Below, one piece after another: positions 15,585-22,174 of a DNA stretch of 40,108 bases. Within the stretch, counting starts at the first letter, position 1; the number at the start of each line of letters is the position of its first letter. Origin of the DNA: Dehalococcoidia bacterium (GTDB lineage: Bacteria; Chloroflexota; Dehalococcoidia; Bin125); NCBI GenBank assembly GCA_022822375.1, contig JAJEBU010000126.1, positions 132,659 to 172,766 of the forward strand. Direction: 5' to 3'. The notes under the pieces are model-generated. The model did no database searches, had not been told where the DNA came from, and saw nothing but the letters and a program-made list of their open reading frames with translations. Made by a program: the position numbers and the translations under genes.

Positions 15585-16375
15585 GCAATCAACAGCCGCG
15601 CCGCCGCCGCCGTCGACGCCGGCCGGCACGTCCCGCGGGCGCAAGTGGCGAGTCCGAAGTGGGACGGCAGACGGACGCGGCCGTCGATGACGAGTCGCGC
15701 GGTCCAGGTGGCGGACGCCGATCTGGCGCCGCCGCGACCCAAGAGCCGCCGCGCCGCACGCTCTTCGGCATGCCGCGCATGTCCGTCGCGCTGCTCGGTG
15801 GACTGCTGGTCGCGATGATCGCCGTCTTCGCCATGCAGCTGATCTTCCCGCCGGATGAGGTGCTCCGCGTCGAGGGCGTGCAGAACTTCCCCGACCAGGG
15901 TCGACGCCATTTGGGCGAGGGCGAGACGTTCGACGCGTACAACTCGTATCCGCCGACGTCCGGGCCGCAGCCCGCCGAAGGCGCAGCCGCAGAGGTCTAC
16001 CTGCCCGACGCGGAGGCCATTCCGTCGCCTGCCCAGATGCTGCCGCTGCTCGAGCGTGGCGGTGTGGTGATCTACTACGACGCTGAGGTCTACACATCCG
16101 CGGATGATCCGGGCGGATTGCTGGGCGCAATGCAGAGCTTGCGCCAATTCCGCGAGCGCCTGGCCGTCGTGCCGCTGGAGGGCATCGGCGAGCAGTACGA
16201 GGGTGCGACCATCGTCGTGGCCGCCTGGCGGACACTGTTGCCGGTGCTCGCCTGGGACTCCGACGGCAACGAGCAGATCAGCTCGTTCATGCAGAACGCG
16301 CCCGACGGCTACTACGACCGCTATCGTCTCGAGCGCGGAGACTCGGTCATTTCAGCGGGGAACACTCAACGATGA
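15581..16375 (+). CDS. DUF3105 protein with Arg-rich N-terminus and one membrane anchor
   Basis: The 264-residue protein has an Arg-rich cytoplasmic N-terminus, including eight consecutive Arg at residues 7-14 from CGC/CGT repeats. One membrane segment (about 68-89) follows, then an outside domain carrying the DUF3105 signature YNSYPPTSGP (120-129; the usual following His is Gln here). DUF3105 proteins are surface-exposed and of unknown function, found mainly in Actinobacteria and Chloroflexota. It overlaps the second CoA-transferase gene by four bases and the following lipoprotein gene by four bases. Its place inside a metabolic operon suggests a role linked to uptake or processing of the substrate, but that is speculation. 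Confidence 0.78.
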   Translation: MSNQQPRRRRRRRRPARPAGASGESEVGRQTDAAVDDESRGPGGGRRSGAAATQEPPRRTLFGMPRMSVALLGGLLVAMIAVFAMQLIFPPDEVLRVEGVQNFPDQGRRHLGEGETFDAYNSYPPTSGPQPAEGAAAEVYLPDAEAIPSPAQMLPLLERGGVVIYYDAEVYTSADDPGGLLGAMQSLRQFRERLAVVPLEGIGEQYEGATIVVAAWRTLLPVLAWDSDGNEQISSFMQNAPDGYYDRYRLERGDSVISAGNTQR

Positions 16376-16935
16376 GCACGCGGGGAGCCAGGACGCTCGC
16401 GTTGGCCGCGGTCGCGTTGGCATTGGTGGCGGCAGCGTGCTCCGACGGCGCCGGTGAAAGTTATGTCAATATCCGTGACCGCGCCGAGCTTGAAGTCTAC
16501 GACAACGAGCACACGACATCCGTGCAGATTCATCTGCCCGTCGGGGAGACGGCGGACTACACCGTCATTCCCCCGTACGGCGAAGAGCACTCGCCGATTC
16601 CGCTCGCCTGCGGCATCTACAGCGCGACCCCGACATTCGAGATGGTCGTGCACGCCATGGAACATGGAGCGGTCGTGCTGTGGTACGCGCCGACTGAGTT
16701 GTCGGACGACGGCCTGGCCTCGCTCACAGAAATCGCCTCCAACCACCTGAATGACAATGATTACGTGATCCAGGCTCCGTATGGAGCGTTGGGCAGCCCG
16801 ATCATGTTGGTCGCCTGGGGTGTGCGGCTGCCTCTGGCAACGGCCGAGGCGCGCGCCATCGAGCAGTTCTTCGACGAGTTCCACGACGACGCACCGGAGC
16901 CGTTGGCTGCCGGTGGTTGCAGCACGGCCGGTTGA
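16372..16935 (+). CDS. DUF3105-like lipoprotein
   Basis: This 187-residue protein starts with a signal peptide ending in a lipobox-like VAAAC with the lipidated Cys at residue 23, so it should be a surface lipoprotein. The mature part resembles DUF3105: PPYGEEHSPIPLACGIY corresponds to the family's PPTSGPHxxxxxxCGIY segment, and HAMEHGAVVLWY to its conserved EHG core. The PPTSG motif is degenerate. It overlaps the previous DUF3105 gene by four bases. The two adjacent, related proteins (one membrane-anchored, one lipid-anchored) may work as a pair on the cell surface. Function is unknown. Confidence 0.72.
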   Translation: MSTRGARTLALAAVALALVAAACSDGAGESYVNIRDRAELEVYDNEHTTSVQIHLPVGETADYTVIPPYGEEHSPIPLACGIYSATPTFEMVVHAMEHGAVVLWYAPTELSDDGLASLTEIASNHLNDNDYVIQAPYGALGSPIMLVAWGVRLPLATAEARAIEQFFDEFHDDAPEPLAAGGCSTAG

Positions 16936-16942
16936 GCATCCC

Positions 16943-18388
16943 ATGACCCAACACGCGGCGCCGCATCCGCTCGATCCGATCTTTTATCCGCGCGGCGTGG
17001 CCGTCGTCGGCGCATCCCGCGACAGCAGCAGCGCCCGCGGTCCGGGCGGTTGGATCGCCTCGCTCACAGACGCCGGGCAGCCCAACATCTATCCAGTCAA
17101 TCCGAAGGCGACGGAGATCGATGGTCTGCCCTGCTACGCGCGGTTGACCGATATTCCAGGCCCCGTTGACCACGTGATCAGCGCGATCCCCGCGCAGTAC
17201 GTTCTGCCGATGCTGGAGGTCGCCGCTAAGTCTGGGGTGAGATCGATCCACCTCTTCACCGCAGGATTTGCCGAGACCGGTATGAGCGACCGACTCGAGC
17301 TGCAGGAGCAGCTGAGGTCTCGCGCGGCGGAGCTGGGTATTCGCCTGATCGGCCCCAACTGCATGGGCCTCTACGTGCCCGACGGACGCGTCTCCTTTGC
17401 GCAGGAGCTGCCAACCGATTCCGGCCCGGTGGCGTTCTTTTCTCAGTCGGGGACGAATGCGAACGATGCCGCCTACAACGGAGCGGTGCGCGGGCTGCGA
17501 TTCTCGAAAGTCGTCTCGTTCGGCAACGCGATTGATGTGTCCGCGTCGGAGCTGATTGACTACGCCGCCGCAGACCCGCAGACAGAGTTGATCGGCGCAT
17601 ACATCGAGGGCATGCAAGACGCGCGGCAGTTCTTCCGCTCGTTGCGTCACGCGGCGGCCGAGAAGCCAGTGGCCATCCTCAAAGGCGGGCTGCTGCCCTC
17701 CGGCAGCCGCGCGACCCAGTCACACACCGCTTCCCTGGCAGGCTCCGGACAGATCTGGTCGGCAGCCGCGCGGCAGACCAATGCCGTGCTCGTCCACAAC
17801 ATGCAGGAGATGGTCGACCTGCTCGTCGGCTGGCGATTCCGAGCCGTTCCCGCCGGCCCGCGGATCGGACTGGTGGTGGGCGGCGGCGGCATATCGGTCC
17901 AGGGCGCGGACGATGTCGAGCGGGAGGGTCTGGAGCTGCCTGCGCTCAGCGAGGACACCCTGCGTCGACTCGGCGACGTGACCCCGCTCGCCGGCACGGG
18001 CATCCGCAATCCCGTCGACACGATGTCCCTCTGGGACGGGCGCAGCCTCAAGCCAACGTTGGATGCGGTGGCAGAGGATCCCAGCGTTGATGCGATCATC
18101 ATGCAGGTCGGCATGAACTGGGGCGTCAACCGCTACGACCTCGACCAGATTGAGGCTCGACGCGGGATGATCGAGCAGATTGCGTCGGCACGCGAGCGGC
18201 ACGGCATCGCGCTGTCAGTCGTGGTGCCGATCCAACTCGACCACAGCTCGGGCCGCATGAATGCCGAAATGGCAGGCATGATGTCCGAGGCCGGCCTGCC
18301 GGTCTACTACAGCATCCGAGACGCGGCGCGCGCGATGCGGCGTCTGCTGACCTGGAGCGACAAGCGCGCTGAGAGGGCTGCCACATGA
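16943..18388 (+). CDS. CoA-binding / acyl-CoA synthetase (NDP-forming) alpha-type protein without ATP-grasp
   Basis: The 481-residue protein has the layout of the alpha part of NDP-forming acyl-CoA synthetases. It has an N-terminal CoA-binding Rossmann domain (PRGVAVVGAS at 16-25, then NIYPVNPKATEIDGLPCY) and a succinyl-CoA-ligase-like domain (GPNCMGLY, FFSQSGTNA). The phospho-His region is SHTASLAG with H261. The third, ligase-CoA-like domain follows to the end. The ATP-grasp beta domain is absent, and no separate beta subunit lies in the window. It may use a partner encoded elsewhere, or act as a CoA-binding carrier with the CoA-transferases. I chose ATG 16943, seven bases after the previous stop, over a longer in-frame extension that would overlap the lipoprotein gene. 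Confidence 0.85.
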   Translation: MTQHAAPHPLDPIFYPRGVAVVGASRDSSSARGPGGWIASLTDAGQPNIYPVNPKATEIDGLPCYARLTDIPGPVDHVISAIPAQYVLPMLEVAAKSGVRSIHLFTAGFAETGMSDRLELQEQLRSRAAELGIRLIGPNCMGLYVPDGRVSFAQELPTDSGPVAFFSQSGTNANDAAYNGAVRGLRFSKVVSFGNAIDVSASELIDYAAADPQTELIGAYIEGMQDARQFFRSLRHAAAEKPVAILKGGLLPSGSRATQSHTASLAGSGQIWSAAARQTNAVLVHNMQEMVDLLVGWRFRAVPAGPRIGLVVGGGGISVQGADDVEREGLELPALSEDTLRRLGDVTPLAGTGIRNPVDTMSLWDGRSLKPTLDAVAEDPSVDAIIMQVGMNWGVNRYDLDQIEARRGMIEQIASARERHGIALSVVVPIQLDHSSGRMNAEMAGMMSEAGLPVYYSIRDAARAMRRLLTWSDKRAERAAT

Positions 18389-19005
18389 GCAAGACATCCG
18401 ACATCTACGAAGTGATGCAGACGCAGCGGGCAATTCGCCGCTGGACCGACCAACCGGTCGACCGCGACGTGATTGAACGAATCATCCAGGCCGCGTGTTG
18501 GGCGCCGAGCGGCAGCAACTCGCAGCCGTGGGGATTTCTGGTCGTGACCGACGACGGCATCCGCGAGCGGTTGGCGGAAGCGATTCGCAATTGGTTCACA
18601 GCGGGCTTGGCCGATCGACCCGACCCATCACAGCTGCCCGATCCGACTCAGCGCCGGATGCTGACCGGGGCGTTCAACCTGTTCGACAACTTCGCCGCTG
18701 CGCCGGTCTGGATCATCCCCTGCCTGGTGCGGCCTGAGTCGCCCGCGGCCGACGGCCTGATCGCAGGCAGCAGCATCTATCCGAGCATCCAGAACCTGAT
18801 GCTTGCGGCGCGCGCGGAAGGCCTGGGCACCGTCCTCACGACGCCGCAGGAAGGCATCATGGATGACTTGCGCGCCGAGCTCAGCATTCCCGACAACGCG
18901 CGGCCCGTGGCCATCATCCCGATGGGCCACCCAGACGCCAACTTCGGACCCGTCACGCGCAAGCCGCTCGAGACATTCCTGCACTGGAATGGCTGGAGCG
19001 GGTAG
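18385..19005 (+). CDS. Nitroreductase-family flavoprotein
   Basis: This 206-residue protein is an FMN-dependent oxidoreductase of the nitroreductase superfamily. The N-terminal QRAIRRWTDQPV and APSGSNSQPWGF bind the FMN phosphate and ring in this family, and the later segment SSIYPSIQNLMLAARAEGLGT is the conserved helix at the dimer interface. It probably uses NAD(P)H in the cytoplasm. The substrate is unknown: quinone, nitro compound, enone or iodotyrosine-type dehalogenation are all seen in the family. It overlaps the preceding CoA-binding gene by four bases (ATGA) and is followed three bases later by the AlkA-like gene, so it belongs to the long operon. Confidence 0.88.
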   Translation: MSKTSDIYEVMQTQRAIRRWTDQPVDRDVIERIIQAACWAPSGSNSQPWGFLVVTDDGIRERLAEAIRNWFTAGLADRPDPSQLPDPTQRRMLTGAFNLFDNFAAAPVWIIPCLVRPESPAADGLIAGSSIYPSIQNLMLAARAEGLGTVLTTPQEGIMDDLRAELSIPDNARPVAIIPMGHPDANFGPVTRKPLETFLHWNGWSG

Positions 19006-19008
19006 CCG

Positions 19009-19656
19009 ATGGCCCCGGTTCGGCGGAAGTTTTCGGTTCGCCAGGCGTCGGCACACCTGCGAGCGGCTGATCCGGTGCTCGCCCGGCTGATCGACCAGTT
19101 CGGCAGCTACGAGCCGCGGCCCTCGCCCGATCCGTGGTCAGCGCTGGTGCGATCCATCCTCTTTCAGCAGTTGGCCGGCGGTGCGGCGTCGGCGATCCAG
19201 CGCAAGTGGTTTGCGTTCTACGGCGATGAGGCCGCCACGCCCACGCCCGATCAGATCCTGGCGACGTCGGACGAGGAATTCCGCGCCTGCGGCATCTCGC
19301 GGCAGAAGATGTCATACTTCCGCGACCTCGCCGAGCGCGTCTCGAGCGGTCAGCTGCAGTTCTCGCGGATGAGCCGCATGTCAGACGACGCGGTGATTGC
19401 GGCGTTGACCACTGTGCGAGGCGTCGGCGAATGGACCGCGCACATGCATTTGATGTTCCACCTGGGCCGGCCCGACATCCTGCCGACCGGCGACCTGGGC
19501 GTGCGCAAGGGCATGCAGATCGCCTACGGTTTGGACGCGATGCCGACGCCCAAGGAGGCCCTGGCGATTGGCCAGAAGTGGGCGCCCTTCCGCTCGGTCG
19601 GCAGCTGGTACATGTGGCGCGCGATCGAGGGTGAGAGCGACCTCTGGGGCGAGTGA
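19009..19656 (+). CDS. DNA-3-methyladenine glycosylase II-like (AlkA family, HhH-GPD)
   Basis: This 215-residue protein is a helix-hairpin-helix GPD DNA glycosylase that removes alkylated bases from DNA in base excision repair. The hairpin is LTTVRGVGEWTA (133-144), and the catalytic Asp is D162 in PTGDLGVRKG. The N-terminal SILFQQLAGGAASAI is the usual helix before the hairpin (SIxxQQxS). The iron-sulfur cluster cysteines of the EndoIII/MutY branch are absent, as expected for AlkA. It lacks the N-terminal TBP-like domain of E. coli AlkA and is close to the short glycosylase form of other bacteria. A repair gene inside a metabolic operon is unusual; spacings of three bases on both sides show it is co-transcribed. 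Confidence 0.9.
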   Translation: MAPVRRKFSVRQASAHLRAADPVLARLIDQFGSYEPRPSPDPWSALVRSILFQQLAGGAASAIQRKWFAFYGDEAATPTPDQILATSDEEFRACGISRQKMSYFRDLAERVSSGQLQFSRMSRMSDDAVIAALTTVRGVGEWTAHMHLMFHLGRPDILPTGDLGVRKGMQIAYGLDAMPTPKEALAIGQKWAPFRSVGSWYMWRAIEGESDLWGE

Positions 19657-19659
19657 AAC

Positions 19660-20577
19660 ATGCCTGACAGCGAACGCGACCGACGTGTTGGATTCATTGG
19701 CACGGGCAACATCGGCAATCCGATGGCTCGCAACCTGATCGCCGCGGGGCATCAGCTCGTCATCTTCGATCTGCGTCCCGAGGCGATGGAGAACTTGCTC
19801 GAGCTGGGTGCGGAGTCAGCGGAGAGCCCGGCGGAGATTGCCAGCCGATGCTCGGTGGTCTTCACCTCGCTGCCGGGTGATCCGCAGCTCGCAAGGGTTG
19901 TGGAGGGCGACGAGGGTCTGTTGGCGGCGGCGGCAACGGGTGATATCCACGTGGATCTGAGCACGAAGTCGGTCTCGGGCGCGCTGCGTCTGGCCGAGCT
20001 CGAAGCGGCAGCTGGCGTCGTCTATCTGGACGCTCCAGTCACGGGCGGAGTGGTCAGAGCGTCCGACGGCACGCTCACCGTCCTCGGCAGCGGCGACGTC
20101 GAGGCCTTTGAACGGGTACGGCCCATGCTCGAAGCGATCGGCGACCATGTACTGCATCTCGGCGACGCCGGCATGGGGGTCCGCTACAAGCTGGTCAACA
20201 ACACGATCTCGCTCTGCGCGCACATGATCGTCCAGGAGGCGCTCGTGTTGGGCCAGAAGGCTGGACTCGACCTCGCCGACCTGGTCGAGAAGCTGCGCTT
20301 GGGCACCGCACGGCCCTTCATGGGCGCTGCCGATATCTTCCTCGAGCGCGACTTTGAGGATCCGACATCGACCCTCACGATTGGGGCGAAGGATGTCACG
20401 CTGGCGCTCGACTTCGCGCGCGAGCTCGCGGTGCCGATGCCGGCCGTCAGTGCGGCTCATCAGACATACCTGCAAGCGTTGGCGGCCGGCGACGACGACC
20501 TCGCCCACTACACGACCATTCTGGCGCTCGAGGCGGGCGCCGGCATTGAGCGATCGACAGATGGAGGCGCGACATGA
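19660..20577 (+). CDS. 3-hydroxyisobutyrate dehydrogenase-family oxidoreductase, copy 1
   Basis: The 305-residue protein is a beta-hydroxyacid dehydrogenase (3-hydroxyisobutyrate, tartronate semialdehyde or 6-phosphogluconate type). It binds NAD(P) through GFIGTGNIGNPMA (11-23), has the substrate motif DAPVTGG (124-130), and carries the catalytic Lys177 with N180-N181 in YKLVNN. The residue after the second Rossmann strand is Asp (FDLRPEA), which usually favours NAD over NADP. Residues 11-56 are identical to the next gene apart from one I/V change, showing a tandem duplication. It oxidises or reduces a 3-hydroxyacid or semialdehyde; the substrate is not readable. It overlaps copy 2 by four bases (ATGA). 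Confidence 0.92.
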   Translation: MPDSERDRRVGFIGTGNIGNPMARNLIAAGHQLVIFDLRPEAMENLLELGAESAESPAEIASRCSVVFTSLPGDPQLARVVEGDEGLLAAAATGDIHVDLSTKSVSGALRLAELEAAAGVVYLDAPVTGGVVRASDGTLTVLGSGDVEAFERVRPMLEAIGDHVLHLGDAGMGVRYKLVNNTISLCAHMIVQEALVLGQKAGLDLADLVEKLRLGTARPFMGAADIFLERDFEDPTSTLTIGAKDVTLALDFARELAVPMPAVSAAHQTYLQALAAGDDDLAHYTTILALEAGAGIERSTDGGAT

Positions 20578-21506
20578 CCAGCAACGTCCGCGACGAGCGA
20601 ATCGGCTTTATCGGCACCGGCAACATTGGCAATCCGATGGCCCGCAACCTGATTGCGGCGGGGCATCAACTCGTCGTCTTCGATCTGCGTCCTGAGGCGA
20701 TGGAGAACCTGCTTGAGCTCGGCGCGGAGTCTGCCGAGAGCTGCGCGGATGTTGCGTCGCGCTGTTCGGTGGTGATCACCTCGCTGCCAGGTCCGCCTGA
20801 GATCGAAGCGGCGATCACCGGCGCCGAGGGCATTCTGGCCGGCGCGTCGCGGGGCGACGTGCATGTCGATCTGTCCAGCAACTCGATCACCACCGTGCGT
20901 CGGCTGGCTCAGCTGGAAGCCGATGCGGGCGTCTCATACATCGATGCGCCAGTGACCGGAGGCGTACCCGGTGCGGAGGCCGCCACCCTGACCGTGCTCG
21001 GCAGCGGCGATGAGGCCGCCTTCGAGCGAGTGCGTCCGCTGCTTGATGCGATTGGCGAGAACATCTTCCATCTCGGCGAGGCGGGCTCGGGCTGTCTGTT
21101 CAAGCTGCTGAACAACGTGATCATCCTCTGCGGGAACCAGATTGTGCAGGAGGCGTTGGTGCTCGGCGCCAAAGCAGGCCTCGATCCCGAGGACATGGTC
21201 GAGAAACTGCGACTTGGCACGGCACGGCCCTATGTCGGGCTCGCTCCGTACCTGATCGGCAAGCGCTTCGACAACCCCTCTTTCACGCTCCGCCTGGCCG
21301 AGAAGGACGTCTCGCTCGCGCTCGAGGCGGCGCGCGCCAACCACGTCCCGATGCCTGTGGCCAACGCCGCGCACCAGACGTATCTGCGAGCGCTCAGTCA
21401 GGGTCTCGGCGAGCAGTCGTTCCTGGCGACGTTGTCAGCGTTGGAAGCGGCGGCGGGTCACGAGATTCCTGAGGTGCAGATTACGGGCGGCCGTTCTTCG
21501 CTCTAG
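20574..21506 (+). CDS. 3-hydroxyisobutyrate dehydrogenase-family oxidoreductase, copy 2
   Basis: This 310-residue paralogue of the preceding protein has the same NAD site (GFIGTGNIGNPMA, FDLRPEA), DAPVTGG (124-130), and catalytic Lys177 with N180-N181 in FKLLNN. The N-terminal Rossmann half is almost identical to copy 1, while the substrate-binding C-terminal half has diverged clearly (for example GGVPGAEAATLT against GGVVRASDGTLT, and the segment after AEKDVSLALE). This pattern suggests the copies share cofactor but differ in substrate, or that the 5' parts are kept alike by gene conversion. It is the last gene of the operon. No terminator hairpin with a T-run is visible in the 68 bases before the convergent gene. 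Confidence 0.92.
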   Translation: MTSNVRDERIGFIGTGNIGNPMARNLIAAGHQLVVFDLRPEAMENLLELGAESAESCADVASRCSVVITSLPGPPEIEAAITGAEGILAGASRGDVHVDLSSNSITTVRRLAQLEADAGVSYIDAPVTGGVPGAEAATLTVLGSGDEAAFERVRPLLDAIGENIFHLGEAGSGCLFKLLNNVIILCGNQIVQEALVLGAKAGLDPEDMVEKLRLGTARPYVGLAPYLIGKRFDNPSFTLRLAEKDVSLALEAARANHVPMPVANAAHQTYLRALSQGLGEQSFLATLSALEAAAGHEIPEVQITGGRSSL

Positions 21507-21574
21507 GCACCCCGCGCCGCCCGCTTCTTCAGCCGGCCTGCCGATCAAGGCTGGGGGCAGACTCCCGCAAGGCG

Positions 21575-21964
21575 TCAGTCCGGGTAGACACCGGGGTTTG
21601 CGTCTTTCATCCACTGGGGGACCATCGCGTCGAAGATAGCGCAGCCGTTACCGGTCATGTTGCAGTTGGCCTGGGCGATGTCGGTTGAGGTGAGGGTCAC
21701 GGTCCCTGTGACATTGACCGAGCTGCCGTCGTGCAAGTTGACGTCAACCTGTTCCCCGACCCTGGGGTTATCGAATGAGTAAGTTCGAATCAGTTTCTCG
21801 TAGCACTCCTCGAGGGTGTACTTCCAAGATCCGTCAGTATTGGTTTCGTCTAGGCAGGCGTAGTAGTCATCTAGGCCAAACTCGTCAGACGCGCTCACCC
21901 CCCCCCCTCCGATGGTGGCCGCGAGCACAATTCCGACACCAATGAAGAACAGCTTCGTGAGCAT
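21575..21964 (-). CDS. Small secreted protein with a G-tract in its signal peptide
   Basis: The 129-residue protein has a typical signal peptide (MLTKLFFIGVGIVLAATIGG, predicted cleavage after VSA at 25). The mature domain of about 104 residues has four cysteines (C37, C54, C101, C108), which could form two disulfides outside the cell, and Thr/Asn-rich strands. I do not recognise the family. The start ATG at 21964 follows a strong AAGGAGGG; longer in-frame extensions upstream look non-coding. A run of ten G (C at 21898-21907 on the plus strand) encodes the glycines just before the cleavage site, so slippage would shift the frame before the mature protein. It is convergent with the dehydrogenase operon and divergent from the acs-type gene. 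Confidence 0.8.
   Translation of the reverse strand: MLTKLFFIGVGIVLAATIGGGGVSASDEFGLDDYYACLDETNTDGSWKYTLEECYEKLIRTYSFDNPRVGEQVDVNLHDGSSVNVTGTVTLTSTDIAQANCNMTGNGCAIFDAMVPQWMKDANPGVYPD
21898..21907. repeat. Ten-base homopolymeric C/G tract inside a coding region
   Basis: Ten consecutive C on the plus strand (G in the coding sense) lie within the signal-peptide codons of the 21575 gene. Tracts of this length are prone to replication slippage. Confidence 0.95.
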
Positions 21965-22174
21965 GATGTTGCCCTCCTTCACAGCCACTGTAGCGATTTG
22001 CGCACGGCCACGTGAGATCGGCTGGCTCCATCCAGTCGAGCCTGTGCGCGGTGCCGTCGTCCAGCACCCTCTCCTCAAAGATCGCGTCATTCATCGGGAT
22101 CTCCCGCGCCGCTGATACCCTCCGCATACAGCATTCGCACGCTCGTCCTGCGCAGACTGGGTTGGAGTTGGTTG

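Noticed and set aside
21885-22094. A minus-strand ORF beginning MNDAIFEERV with GGGAG upstream.
   Set aside because: It runs out of frame through the start and signal peptide of the well-supported secreted protein; only its first half looks plausible, so it may be a remnant but is not supported.
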